Source: CAWBCR01 sp963787375 (GTDB lineage Bacteria > Chloroflexota > Anaerolineae > Aggregatilineales > UBA3940). From it: DNA of 64,000 bases. Made by a program: the position numbers and the translations under genes. Each line of letters starts with the position of its first letter. The first letter of the stretch is position 1. Location: positions 1-64,000 of the forward strand of contig CAWBCR010000002.1 of the NCBI GenBank assembly GCA_963787375.1, given 5' to 3'. The notes beneath the pieces were generated by a model. That model was given only the letters and a program-made list of their open reading frames with translations, searched no databases and was not told the origin of the DNA. This document shows positions 54,828-64,000 of the stretch, piece after piece.

Positions 54828-56570
54828 CTATGCCTCGGCGCTGGTCGCAGCACCTGCGTCCAGCGCAGCGGGTGATGGTTCACCCTTTGGCGTGATCTGA
54901 ACAATCCCGCGTGACGCGCCGAGCACCTCGCTCAATTCGGCCAGCGCCGACTGAAGCACCTGGTCGACGGTCTCGGCCTCCTGAACGTTCTGCGCAATCC
55001 GGTTGACGATCTGCTCGCGCTCAGTGGCCTGGGTGGCCTGCTCGTACAGGCGCGCGTTTTCCACGGCCAGCGACAGGCGGTCGACCAACATCTCGGCCAG
55101 TTGGATGTCACTCTCGCTCCAGGGACGGTCGCCGCTGCGCGCAATCTCCAGCACACCGATGACCTCGCCGCGCACACGCAGGGGCAGGGCGGCAATATGG
55201 GCCTGCTGATCCTTGCGAATGACGACCCCGGTTTCTCCCTGATAGGCCTGCCGCATGGGGGCGGTCCAGGTCTGCTCCGACTGGATGCTGTCGCCAAGCA
55301 GCGTGTAGCCGAGCGTGCTGGATGCGCGCCGGGCCCGCAGATAGTCGGCCCAGCCTTCACGCGTCAGACGCCGGTTGAGGTCCTCGATCTGGCGCAGGTT
55401 GCGCTGCGCCTCTTCGTACAGGCGCTCGTTCTCAGACGCGCGCACCTGCAGCTCATCGACCAGCCGTGCTTTGTCAATTGCGGCGGCAAGCTGGGCAGCC
55501 ATCACCTGGAGCGAGCGGACGTCGTCGGGCTGGAAGGCATCGATCGTCGTGCTTTGCACGTCAATCGCGCCGATCACCTCGTCGCCGACGAAGAGCGGCA
55601 GCGCCAGCTCCGCAAGCGTGTAGGGCAGAAGCTCGTTGGGCCGGTGGGTGGGGCTGCGGCGCACGTCGTTGACGACGACCGGCTCTCCGTTTGCGGTACA
55701 CTGCCCGATGATCGACTGTGAGCCGACCGGCAGTGCGTGGCCTCGCGCCAGCAGCGCCTCGCCCGCGCGGCCTGTGCTGGCCTCCAGACGGGCCATGCGC
55801 CGCTCATGGTCGAGAATGAACACCTGGGCGTGATAGAAGCCATAGGCCTCCCGAATGCGGTCCACGACCTCGCGCAGCAGCGTGTTCAGGTTAGAGGCAA
55901 TAGCGGCGGACTCGCTGATCACGATTGTCGCCTCAAGCTGACGGGCGCGGCGCTGGGCGCTGCGTGCCCAGTCAAAGAGGCTGGTGTTTAGCAGATAGGC
56001 AAACAACGCCACGACGCCCAACAGAAAGCCCGCCTCAACGGCGACGATAGCGCCATTGTTGGTGATAGTCGCCCCGGGCAACGCGATGATCCCGGCCAGG
56101 CGGGCGTATGAGCTAATCCCTATTTCGACCAGCGCCAGCAGCGCAACGCCCAGCGACCAGCCAGGGCTGAACAGGAAGGCTGCCGACAGGACAGACACGG
56201 TAAAGCACAAGGCAATGGTGCCCGCACCCAGCAAGCCATAGGCGCTTTGCAGCAGCGGCACAGTCAGCGTCAGAAACAGGAACGCATGGCTGGCCAGCCG
56301 CAGCCTGCCTCGCTGAACGAGCCAGTAGGCCCCCAGATACAGCGCAGCCGCCAGAACGTTCGGCCCGATGAGCTGCTGCGGCACAGAATCCGGGAAGAAT
56401 AACACCAGGGCTATCGTGCCAAGAGCGCCGATGGCAGCAAAGGCCAGGCTCATCACCGAGACGGTTGCGGCGCGCTGCCGGTCCAGCACATCAGGGTATG
56501 CGTGACGGACGGCAAATAGGCGCGTAAACTGCATGCGTCCGGCGCTAACCAATGGAGTACGAGTTGCCAT
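54828..56570 (-). CDS. Membrane receptor: multi-TM sensor and two GAF domains
   Basis: This is a 580-aa protein. About six hydrophobic helices (SLAFAAIGALGTIALVLFFP, ALLALVEIGISSYARLAGII, AVEAGFLLGVVALFAYLLNT) resemble a MASE-like integral membrane sensor. GAF1 has YGFYHAQVFILDHERRMARL and ASTGRAGEALLARGHALPVG. The linker is NLRQIEDLNRRLTREGWADY. GAF2 reads LPLRVRGEVIGVLEIARSGD. The C-terminal helix begins REQIVNRIAQNVQEAETVDQ. There is no output domain. It belongs to the same set of paralogs as its neighbours. Confidence 0.86.
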   Translation of the reverse strand: MATRTPLVSAGRMQFTRLFAVRHAYPDVLDRQRAATVSVMSLAFAAIGALGTIALVLFFPDSVPQQLIGPNVLAAALYLGAYWLVQRGRLRLASHAFLFLTLTVPLLQSAYGLLGAGTIALCFTVSVLSAAFLFSPGWSLGVALLALVEIGISSYARLAGIIALPGATITNNGAIVAVEAGFLLGVVALFAYLLNTSLFDWARSAQRRARQLEATIVISESAAIASNLNTLLREVVDRIREAYGFYHAQVFILDHERRMARLEASTGRAGEALLARGHALPVGSQSIIGQCTANGEPVVVNDVRRSPTHRPNELLPYTLAELALPLFVGDEVIGAIDVQSTTIDAFQPDDVRSLQVMAAQLAAAIDKARLVDELQVRASENERLYEEAQRNLRQIEDLNRRLTREGWADYLRARRASSTLGYTLLGDSIQSEQTWTAPMRQAYQGETGVVIRKDQQAHIAALPLRVRGEVIGVLEIARSGDRPWSESDIQLAEMLVDRLSLAVENARLYEQATQATEREQIVNRIAQNVQEAETVDQVLQSALAELSEVLGASRGIVQITPKGEPSPAALDAGAATSAEA

Positions 56571-56613
56571 GAATGTTCAGTCCTCCCGCGCAGAACCCCA
56601 TCCTGTCTGCGCG

Positions 56614-58878
56614 CTACTCCGGGTGTTCGTCGTCACCGTTGCCATTGCCGGCACCGTCGCCGTGTGCGCTGGCGGTGCTGTCGTCGCCCGGCGGGCGTCC
56701 AATGCGCAGCGACACATGCTCTGAGCCCAGCGCACCGCCCAACTGGTTCAAGGCAGTCTGGAGCACGCTGTCTACGCTGGCTGCACGCTGGAGCAGGCTG
56801 GCCGAGACTTCGTTCACACGCTGCTCGCGCTCGGCGCGCTGTGTGGACTCTTCGACCAGACGGATGCTCTCGGCGATCATCGCCAGACGGCTGGCAACCG
56901 ATTCGAGCAGTGTGGCCTCGTCGTGTGACCAGCGCTCGCCGGGCGGGCGGGTGACGGCCAGCGTGCCGATGGCTTCGCCGCGCAGCACCAGCGGGGCGGC
57001 CAGCACGGCGCGCCCGTCCGCGTCGACGTAGGTCTCGGCCTTGATCTCGGTCCGCTCGCGCAGGATCTCGGTCGCCTCGGGCCAGTGCCGTTCGGGGTCG
57101 AGGGTATGGCGCAGCGCGCCCTCTTTCAAGTGCTCTTCCCACGCCTGACGGGTCAGGCGGCGGTTCAGCGCCTCGATCTCTGACAGGTTGGCGGCGCTCT
57201 GCTCGAACAGGCGGACGTTCTCAATCGCCGCGCTGAGCTGGTCGGCGATCAGCGTCAGGATGTTGATGTCTTCCTGCTGGAAGGCGGTACGCGGCTCACC
57301 GATGATGTGCAGCGCGCCCAGCGTGTGGCCACCGGCGTCGAGGCTGATGGCCACTTCCGGCGGGCGCACCCGCGTCCCGGCGAACGTCACCGGTTCGAGC
57401 GTGCCACCAAACTGCGGCTCGCGCATCAGGATGGCACGTCCGATCACGTTGTGCTCGTCGACCGGCAGGCGGTGCTCGACACGCAGCATGTCTGCGGCCT
57501 CGATGCCCGCCGCGGCCTGCAGGCGGACCTGCTTACCGCTGCTATCGGTCAGGTAAATGCGCACGCCGGGATAGTCAAGCTGTTCGACCAGAGTCTCGGC
57601 CACGTCGTGCAGAAGCTGGTCGATGTCGAGCGTCAGGATCGTGGCACGCGACACCTGCACGGCGGAGCTTAGCTGTCGCAGCCGGTTGAGCAGCTGAGAC
57701 ACCACGCTGTCAAGCACGCTGGCCAACTGGCCGACCTCGTCAGCGGGGAACTGCGGAATAGGCGTGTCGAGCGCGCCCGCCTGGATGCGGGTTGCGGCGT
57801 CGGTCAGGCGGCCCAGCGGCCTCAGCGTCAGCACGACCAGCACACCAATGACCAGCGTCACGGCCAGGGCGCTCAAACCGACGGCCAGGCGCAGGCGGTT
57901 GGCCAGCGGCGTGGCGCTGGCCGCCAGGCTGGACACCGGCAGGCGGGTCGAGACGATCCAACGCAGGCTGGTGACAGCCGGATTGTTGATGTCCAGGTTG
58001 TTGAAGGTGTTGTAGCCGTACAGGTAGTCATTGCCCATCGAGTCGGTGTAAACAAAGCTGCCCTTGGGCAGGTTGTGGAAGCTGTCAAGCAGGTCAGCGG
58101 GGATCGTGGTACTCTCGACCGCGCCCATGCCCATCAAAACGGTGCCGTCCGGCTCGATCACCTGCGTCTGGCGCACATCGAACGGCGCGGTTACATCGCC
58201 CACGTTGCTCAGATTCCAGACGGCATACATCACGCCCAGCAGGCGGCCGGGGTCTGCCGTGTCGTAAATCGGCACGGCGATGTGAACGCCGGTCAGATGG
58301 GTCAGCTGATCCTCGCGCGGGCCGGAGATGTAGGCCCTGCCGGCCCCACCGGCTATCGTCGTGTCGTACCAATCCCAGTTGGCGGTGTTAATGGTCTCCG
58401 GCTGGGTCGGGACGGGATCGATGGCCAGGACGTGGCCGTTTGTGTCGAGCAGCGCCACGGCGTCGAACTCGCCAGTGGTGCGGTGGAAGCCGATCAGCTC
58501 CTGCGCAAGCTGGGTATTCTGCAAATAGTGGGCAAAGTGGTCGGTGGTTTCGCTGACGCCCATTGCTTCATCAGCAGCCAACTCGTTGGACAGGCCCTGC
58601 TGGATAATCGGGTCGGTGCCAAGCCGAGTGAGGGAGATCGTCTCCTGGCCCAGCGAGTCAATCAGACGCAGGGACTGGGTGCGGCTGTAAGATACAAGCT
58701 CAGTCTTCGATATTTCGGTCTGCGCGTCGCTCACCACCTGGCGGATCACGCCGTTGGTGATCAGACCGGTGATGACCAGGACGACAGCCAGCGCAATGCC
58801 GATTTTGGCAGCGATGGGCAGCGCCAGCGGGTCGAAGCGCACTCTTCGCAGGGCAGCCTGCGGTTGTGGCGTGGTCAT
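56614..58878 (-). CDS. Membrane receptor: dCache-like sensor, HAMP and two GAF domains
   Basis: This is a 754-aa protein with a TM helix near residue 30 (IGIALAVVLVITGLITNGVI) and an extracellular sensor with dCache-like strands (AVALLDTNGHVLAIDPVPTQ, GVHIAVPIYDTADPGRLLGV). A second TM helix (LALTV-type, near residue 340), HAMP (LTDAATRIQAGALDTPIPQF) and GAF1 (LDYPGVRIYLTDSSGKQVRL) come next. GAF1 here differs: the FYHAQVF motif is replaced by YPGVRIY, so it is the most divergent copy. GAF2 reads LVLRGEAIGTLAVTRPPGER. It has no kinase. Its start codon overlaps the stop of the upstream gene (ATGA), showing translational coupling. Confidence 0.86.
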   Translation of the reverse strand: MTTPQPQAALRRVRFDPLALPIAAKIGIALAVVLVITGLITNGVIRQVVSDAQTEISKTELVSYSRTQSLRLIDSLGQETISLTRLGTDPIIQQGLSNELAADEAMGVSETTDHFAHYLQNTQLAQELIGFHRTTGEFDAVALLDTNGHVLAIDPVPTQPETINTANWDWYDTTIAGGAGRAYISGPREDQLTHLTGVHIAVPIYDTADPGRLLGVMYAVWNLSNVGDVTAPFDVRQTQVIEPDGTVLMGMGAVESTTIPADLLDSFHNLPKGSFVYTDSMGNDYLYGYNTFNNLDINNPAVTSLRWIVSTRLPVSSLAASATPLANRLRLAVGLSALAVTLVIGVLVVLTLRPLGRLTDAATRIQAGALDTPIPQFPADEVGQLASVLDSVVSQLLNRLRQLSSAVQVSRATILTLDIDQLLHDVAETLVEQLDYPGVRIYLTDSSGKQVRLQAAAGIEAADMLRVEHRLPVDEHNVIGRAILMREPQFGGTLEPVTFAGTRVRPPEVAISLDAGGHTLGALHIIGEPRTAFQQEDINILTLIADQLSAAIENVRLFEQSAANLSEIEALNRRLTRQAWEEHLKEGALRHTLDPERHWPEATEILRERTEIKAETYVDADGRAVLAAPLVLRGEAIGTLAVTRPPGERWSHDEATLLESVASRLAMIAESIRLVEESTQRAEREQRVNEVSASLLQRAASVDSVLQTALNQLGGALGSEHVSLRIGRPPGDDSTASAHGDGAGNGNGDDEHPE

Positions 58879-60665
58879 AGTTCAGCCCTCGCTTCTTCCG
58901 GCGCATCGGGCCTGGCCAGATCGCTGCCGGACAACTCGTCCTGTGGCTCGGTGACCTGCTTGCGGCGCTGCGACAGCGGGCGGTCGACGTTAATCTCGGC
59001 GTAGACGGTATCTGTGCCCAGCGCCTCAGCCAGCTCACGCGTGGCGCTTTCGAGCAGCATCGACAGGCTGGGGGCGCGCTGCAGCCGTGTGGCAATCGTG
59101 TTGACCAGCCGCTCGCGCTCGGCGCTGCGCTGGGCCTGAATGTAGAGGCGGGCGTTTTCGACGGCCATGGCAGTCCGGCTGGCGATGGCCTCGATCAGGT
59201 GCACGTCGTCCTGAGTCCAGTCGCGGGGGGTATCCGACTCAATGCCCAGCACGCCGACCACCTCGTTGCGCACGACGACCGGCGCGGCCAGAAAAGCGGG
59301 CTGCCCATCCTTGCCGGTCGAAACGATGACCGACCCGGCGCTCAACGCCCGGTCGACGATGCGGCTGCGCTGTACCGACAGGGCATTCGTCTCAGGCCCG
59401 AAGACCTGGTGCCGCTCTTCCTGGCTGATGTCTGACAGGAAGTCGGACCAACTGCGCTGGGTATTCTCCCAACTCAACTCGCTTAATTCGCGCAGGTTGT
59501 TCTCAGCCTGCTCAAACAGGCGGGCGTTTTCGATGGCAATGGCGAGCAGGTCGGCCAGCGCCTGCAGGGTAGGGGCAAACTCCTCGGTGAAAACGTCGGG
59601 CGAGTCGCTTTGCAGGTCGAGCGCGCCGATGACCCGATTGCCAATGCTGAGCGGCAACGCCATCTCTGAACGCGTGTTGGGCAGCAACTCGTTGCGGCGG
59701 TGGACGGCGTCGTGGTCGGTATCGCGCGCAATGACGGGACGCCCGCCAGCGGTCACCTGCCCGATGACGCTCAGGCTGCCGACGGCCAGCCGGTGGCCGC
59801 GAGCCAACAGCTCTTTGCCGACTTCGCCGGTGCTCTGGCGGAGGGCGGCATAGCCCGCCTCCTCGTCGACCAGGAAGACCTGCACGTGATAGTAGCCGAA
59901 CGTCTCGCGCACCAGACGGACCGTGTCGTCAAGAAGCTGGTCCAGATCGCGGTTGCCGGCAATGGCACGCGACACGGCGACCGTCGCCTGAAGCTGGCGC
60001 GTCTGGTTGGCGAGCTGCAATGAGAGCATGTCGCGCTGCGCGACGAGCGCGTAGCTAGTCCGCTGGCTGTCGGAGATCGCCTGGCGGGTGCTGCGCGAAA
60101 ACAGCCAGGCGACGAGGGCCATAAACAGCAGGTTGACGTACACGATCACCGTTTGTGTCTCAGGGCCGCCTGCGCGCACGTTGGCGAAGTAGCCGGGATC
60201 GGCAGTCACATTGAGCACGACGTAGCCCACAGCCGTGATGAGCGCCGCCACAAGGGCGGCCACCGGCGGGCCAAACAGTCCGGCGACGATGACAGGAATG
60301 ATCAACATGATGGTGTGCGGGGCCAGCGGGCCGGTCGCAGCCATGATCAGCATCACCACGGCGAACAGCACCACAGCTATTCCGACCCCGGCAATGGTCG
60401 TCGCGCCGCCGCGGTTGACGGCGTACAGCGCGATCCAGATGACGGCCAGCCCGAGCAGCATAACCTGGTTCGGGCTGCCCTGGGCCGGGATCAGGTGGAT
60501 GCCGGCAACCAACGCTAACAGCGTCAGGGCTTCCATCAGGATGAGCAGCACAGCGGCCAGCCTGGCGCGCCACAACTGGGTAACGTCGCTGGAACTGGTG
60601 AGTGTCAGCCAGTCGAAGGCGACCTGCCAGAACGGTTGGTTGGGTTGTCTCGTTTGTTGGCTCAT
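58875..60665 (-). CDS. Membrane receptor: multi-TM sensor and two GAF domains
   Basis: This is a 596-aa protein. About six helices (AVLLILMEALTLLALVAGIH, VGIAVVLFAVVMLIMAATGP, IMLIIPVIVAGLFGPPVAAL) form a compact integral sensor. GAF1 has FGYYHVQVFLVDEEAGYAAL and QSTGEVGKELLARGHRLAVG. The linker is NLRELSELSWENTQRSWSDF. GAF2 reads APVVVRNEVVGVLGIESDTP. The C-terminus (AERERLVNTIATRLQRAPSL) is the same capped helix as in the paralogs. There is no output domain. Confidence 0.86.
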   Translation of the reverse strand: MSQQTRQPNQPFWQVAFDWLTLTSSSDVTQLWRARLAAVLLILMEALTLLALVAGIHLIPAQGSPNQVMLLGLAVIWIALYAVNRGGATTIAGVGIAVVLFAVVMLIMAATGPLAPHTIMLIIPVIVAGLFGPPVAALVAALITAVGYVVLNVTADPGYFANVRAGGPETQTVIVYVNLLFMALVAWLFSRSTRQAISDSQRTSYALVAQRDMLSLQLANQTRQLQATVAVSRAIAGNRDLDQLLDDTVRLVRETFGYYHVQVFLVDEEAGYAALRQSTGEVGKELLARGHRLAVGSLSVIGQVTAGGRPVIARDTDHDAVHRRNELLPNTRSEMALPLSIGNRVIGALDLQSDSPDVFTEEFAPTLQALADLLAIAIENARLFEQAENNLRELSELSWENTQRSWSDFLSDISQEERHQVFGPETNALSVQRSRIVDRALSAGSVIVSTGKDGQPAFLAAPVVVRNEVVGVLGIESDTPRDWTQDDVHLIEAIASRTAMAVENARLYIQAQRSAERERLVNTIATRLQRAPSLSMLLESATRELAEALGTDTVYAEINVDRPLSQRRKQVTEPQDELSGSDLARPDAPEEARAEL

Positions 60666-60817
60666 AAGCTCTCACACGCCGCAGTAAACCGCAGCGGGGC
60701 ATATTGTGCCCTGCCGCGGCAGAGCCCGGTTGCGGTATGGGGCCCTTTCATGCTACCTGCGTGACGGTTCATCTGCACTTCAGCAATCCTGCTACCTTCA
60801 TCATCGGCCTGCGGCGG

Positions 60818-62452
60818 CTACTCTGCCGGACCCTGTCGCTCGCCGTACTCCATCGTCAGGTGCACAAAACCGCGCGGCGAGTCCATCGCCTGGCTGGCTT
60901 CGCGGGCGGCGATCCGTAAAACGACGTCGAGGTCAGTCGAGGCCTGAAGCTCGGCAGACAGGCGGGAAAGGATCTGCTCGCGTTCGGCCTGCAACTGCGC
61001 CTGCTCGCTCAGACGGGTGCTGTCCAGCGCCAGCGCCACCCGCTCGGCCACGGCTTCTATCAGGTTCTGCGTCTCCAGGTCGGGTGTCTTGCCCTCTTTG
61101 TGCTTCAGATCCAGCATGCCGATGGTCTGCCCGCGCACGGACAGCGGCACGCTGACGACCGTCTCTCTGCCGCCGGGAGAGGCTTCGGGCGCGCTGCCCG
61201 CTGTCAACGGGTGCAGGCCCCGATCGTCGGCTTCATAACCCAGTGGCGCGGCGTCGGAGCGCCCGGCCAGGAACTGCCGCCAGGCGTCGCCGGTGAGCTG
61301 GCGGTTCAGGATCTCGATGTCGCGCAAGTCGCGCTGGGCCTGGTCGAACAGGCGGGCGTTCTCAATGGCGATGGCGAGCTGATCGGCCATGGCCTGGAAG
61401 GCCTCAGCATCGGACGGCTTGAAGGCGTTGGGCTCGGTGCTCTGGATGTCCAGCGCGCCGATGACCCGCCCGCCGACGCGCAGCGGCAGCGCCATTTCGG
61501 AGCGCGTGCGGGGCAGCAGTTCGTTACGGCGGTGGACGGGGTCTGCGTCGGTATCGGAGGCGATAATCGTGTCGGCGCGGGCAGTCACCTGCCCAATGAC
61601 CGACTGCGAACCGACCTCCAGCCGGTGGCCGCGCGCCAGAAGCTGCTGGCCGACCTCGCCGGTACTGGCACGCAGGGTGGCGTACTGCCCGGCTTCGTCG
61701 ACCAGGAAGACCTGCGCGTGGTAGTAATCGAGACGCTGCACGACCAGGCTGACGACCTCTTTCAGCAGCGTGTCAAGGTCGCGCATGGCCGTGATGGCGC
61801 GGCCCACGTTGGAGATCAGCGTCAGCCGTTCCATATCTTCCTGGAGGTCCTGGGAATACTCATCGATGCTGTCCGACTGTGTCTCAAGGGTGGCGATGTC
61901 ACGCTCGCGGATGACGGCAGCCGCCGAAGCCAGCGCCGAAACCAGCGCGATGATGACGATCGGCATGACAATGGTGCCGATGGTGACGCCTGGCGCAACC
62001 AAGGCGAAAATCCCCACGCCGGCGATGGCCAGCGCCGCCAGACCGATTGTGTAGCGGGCCATCAGGACCAACATCGACAGCAGAACCGGCAGTAGGATGA
62101 ACATGATGAACTGCGGCGCGAGCGAGCTGGACTCTGCTGAGAAGATAATCGCCAGATAGGCAGCCATCTGCCCATAGGTCATCAGGACAGCGCCGATCAC
62201 TGGCCAGCGCGTGCGCGCCAGGATGTAGGCTATCAGCGGCAGGACGAACGTTAACCAGTCGTAGACGGGGACCTGCGTCACCATGATCTGGGCGATGATC
62301 AGTGCTGACATGCCCAGCAGCGTCAGAAGCAGGCACAGCCCGGCCAGGATGGAGGCACGCCGCCGCTCGCCGCGATCGGTGATCGACGGATGCGGGCGGA
62401 TGGCCGCCTGCCAGAGACCCTGTATGCGATTGGTTGCAGCTTGTTCGCTCAT
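60818..62452 (-). CDS. Membrane receptor: multi-TM sensor and two GAF domains
   Basis: This is a 544-aa protein. About five to six TM helices (LCLLLTLLGMSALIIAQIMV, FIMFILLPVLLSMLVLMARY, IVMPIVIIALVSALASAAAV) lie at the N-terminus. GAF1 has LDYYHAQVFLVDEAGQYATL and NELLPRTRSEMALPLRVGGR. The linker is DLRDIEILNRQLTGDAWRQF. GAF2 reads VPLSVRGQTIGMLDLKHKEG. The end helix is AEREQILSRLSAELQASTDL. It has no catalytic domain. A gap of 152 bases separates it from the next gene of the array, the longest in the set, so an internal promoter is possible there. Confidence 0.86.
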   Translation of the reverse strand: MSEQAATNRIQGLWQAAIRPHPSITDRGERRRASILAGLCLLLTLLGMSALIIAQIMVTQVPVYDWLTFVLPLIAYILARTRWPVIGAVLMTYGQMAAYLAIIFSAESSSLAPQFIMFILLPVLLSMLVLMARYTIGLAALAIAGVGIFALVAPGVTIGTIVMPIVIIALVSALASAAAVIRERDIATLETQSDSIDEYSQDLQEDMERLTLISNVGRAITAMRDLDTLLKEVVSLVVQRLDYYHAQVFLVDEAGQYATLRASTGEVGQQLLARGHRLEVGSQSVIGQVTARADTIIASDTDADPVHRRNELLPRTRSEMALPLRVGGRVIGALDIQSTEPNAFKPSDAEAFQAMADQLAIAIENARLFDQAQRDLRDIEILNRQLTGDAWRQFLAGRSDAAPLGYEADDRGLHPLTAGSAPEASPGGRETVVSVPLSVRGQTIGMLDLKHKEGKTPDLETQNLIEAVAERVALALDSTRLSEQAQLQAEREQILSRLSAELQASTDLDVVLRIAAREASQAMDSPRGFVHLTMEYGERQGPAE

Positions 62453-62499
62453 GCCATGTCACCCCGGTCGGCGTGCGGGCAGGCCCGCACCGGAATCAC

Positions 62500-64000
62500 T
62501 TACGAAGAAGGCGCGTCGTCGTGACTGTTGGAAGCCGGCAGCGCAGCCGGCGAGCCGGGCGTCAGCCGCAGCGCGACATCGTATTCAGACAGCACGGATT
62601 TCAAGGCCTGCACCGCTGTTTCGAGCACGTCATCGACAGCAATCGAGCCCTGCAGGCGGGCGGTGATGTCGCTGATCATTTGCTCGTTCTCGATGGCCTG
62701 CTGCGTGCGCTCAAGCAGGCGGATGTTCGAAGCGGCAAGGTTCGCCTGCGTATCGACGGTTGTCACGAGGCTCCAGTCGTCGGCAGTCAGCAGGTCGGCC
62801 TCGCCCGCCCTGGCGCGCTGCAGCGTGTCTGGCGAGTGGCCGAGGATGTCCGGCAGTTCCCGCTCGACGATCCCGTCGATCTCCTCAGGCGTCACGGCCA
62901 TACGGATGTGGTCGATGACCTCACGCAGGCCGCGCTCGCGGTCAGCCGCCAGGTGGGAGCGGGCCAGCAGCAGTTGCAGGTCGATGGCCAGCGCGGCCTG
63001 GTCGGCGATGTTACGCGACAGGCGGATCTGGTCATCGGTAAAAGTGCGGTCGCCGCGCCCCTCAAACAGAAACGCGCCCAACCAGGTCGTACCGGTCGCC
63101 AGGGGGACCATCGCCAGCGCGCCCACGCCAAGCTGACCGTAATGCTCGCGGGTGGCGACTTCGAGCCGCAGGTCGTCCTGCGCCTTGTTGAAAACCAGGT
63201 TGGCACGCGAATGCGGGAACTGGGACAGCACCGGCGCTTCGTTGAGCACGTAGCGCTGGCGCTCGCCGCCGGACACCATCCGCCCACCTTCCCACACCGC
63301 GACGGCCTCCAGGTATGTTGCCTCGCCGCGCGGGTCAGGGCCGGACAGGAACAGCGTGATGCGATCCGCTTCGCCAAAATGGGACATCTCCGAAAGCGCC
63401 GTGTCGTACACCTCGTCCAGATTCTGCGCGGCGTTCAGCGCCAGCGAGGTGCTGTACAGCGTGGTGGCGTCGCCGAGCGAGGTCTGGAGCCGGTCGAGCA
63501 GGCGCAGCCGGTCGACGACGGGAGCAAGCTGGCCGGAAAGGATGCGCAGCATCTCGACGTCGCCCTCACTGAACGGGCGCTCTTCGCGGTAGGCGATCAC
63601 CAGGTGCCCGCCGATCCGCTCGGCCCCGACGAGGGGGATCAGCGCCATGGTGGCGGCGTCGAGCGACTGCATGGCGATCTTCATCGCGCCCGCCGTCTCG
63701 CTGCGCGAGTTGACCAGCACGGGGGTGTCGGTGCCCAGCGCGCTGATCGCAGCCGGCAGCGCAGCCTGGGCGCGGTTGGGATCCTGGTCCCACGCGCTCA
63801 CGTCGGCGGGGTCGGGAACCCCGTCCAGCGCGTCGGCTGTGCGCACAATGCTGACGTGGTCGGCGGTCGGCAGGACCGTGCCACGCAGCGCGGTGATCAC
63901 CTCGGCGGTGCTGTTGACGGTGGTCAGGTCACGCATCAGGCGGTACAGCGGCTGCGCGAAATCACCGAGGGTCGACGCCTCGCTGAACGGATGCTGGCCG
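62500..64000 (-). CDS. GAF-domain protein, 5'-partial
   Basis: The frame stays open to the window edge (GQHPFSEASTLGDFAQPLYR precedes the first Met at 63936), so the N-terminus lies outside. At least two GAF-like units are seen: one with FSEGDVEMLRILSGQLAPVV and one with EADRITLFLSGPDPRGEATY and VPLATGTTWLGAFLFEGRGD. The C-terminal helix NEQMISDITARLQGSIAVDD is the same type as in the downstream paralogs. It is soluble in the part seen. It ends 47 bases before the next receptor gene. Confidence 0.82.
   Translation of the reverse strand, partial: GQHPFSEASTLGDFAQPLYRLMRDLTTVNSTAEVITALRGTVLPTADHVSIVRTADALDGVPDPADVSAWDQDPNRAQAALPAAISALGTDTPVLVNSRSETAGAMKIAMQSLDAATMALIPLVGAERIGGHLVIAYREERPFSEGDVEMLRILSGQLAPVVDRLRLLDRLQTSLGDATTLYSTSLALNAAQNLDEVYDTALSEMSHFGEADRITLFLSGPDPRGEATYLEAVAVWEGGRMVSGGERQRYVLNEAPVLSQFPHSRANLVFNKAQDDLRLEVATREHYGQLGVGALAMVPLATGTTWLGAFLFEGRGDRTFTDDQIRLSRNIADQAALAIDLQLLLARSHLAADRERGLREVIDHIRMAVTPEEIDGIVERELPDILGHSPDTLQRARAGEADLLTADDWSLVTTVDTQANLAASNIRLLERTQQAIENEQMISDITARLQGSIAVDDVLETAVQALKSVLSEYDVALRLTPGSPAALPASNSHDDAPSS

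Overview
The window is high-GC bacterial chromosome and most resembles a member of the Chloroflexota (Anaerolineae-like). The pointers are three DUF3048 lipoproteins with Pro/Thr-rich linkers, a DUF6125 protein, many multi-GAF sensors and abundant short palindromic repeats. The assignment is an inference from gene content; no rRNA or tRNA gene was recognised.

Layout. 1-3.9 kb: broken TauE/SafE and CoA-type NUDIX genes, a tandem hairpin cluster, a TetR-thioesterase pair with two matching operators, and a broken lipoprotein gene. 3.9-17.5 kb: an accessory island of lower and patchy GC. It holds three copies of a hairpin repeat with small orphan genes between them, an IS110 element split by an IS4 element, two GC-rich Rhs C-terminal tips (one with an Amidase_6-like and one with a C39-like peptidase toxin domain, the latter cut by an IS630 element), beta-propeller lipoproteins directly downstream of each toxin, and orphan immunity-like genes beside Rhs fragments. 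17.6-44.2 kb: mostly core and metabolic genes. These include Hsp20, an O-methyltransferase, galactokinase, a GHMP kinase-nucleotidyltransferase fusion, a small pyrophosphatase, the DUF3048 triplet, ferredoxin, bactofilin, greA-lysS, patatin, peroxiredoxin, DedA, several hydrolases, OsmC and secernin. 44.2-64 kb: an EamA transporter, a threonine synthase-like enzyme fused to a receiver domain, and a long minus-strand array of GAF receptors ending in one large hybrid histidine kinase.

How the genes work together. In the receptor array, at least five consecutive membrane or membrane-linked proteins carry paired GAF domains and no recognisable output domain. Only the last gene has HisKA, HATPase and receiver domains, which suggests many receptors feeding one kinase. 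In the Rhs island each toxin tip is followed at once by a beta-propeller lipoprotein, a candidate surface immunity protein. Galactokinase, the kinase-nucleotidyltransferase fusion and pyrophosphatase form a short sugar-activation cluster.

Data quality. Many clearly conserved genes, including lysS, carry one or more single- or double-base frameshifts, several of them in homopolymers. This fits indel errors in the assembly better than wholesale gene decay. Frameshifted genes are therefore given as one feature with the break noted.
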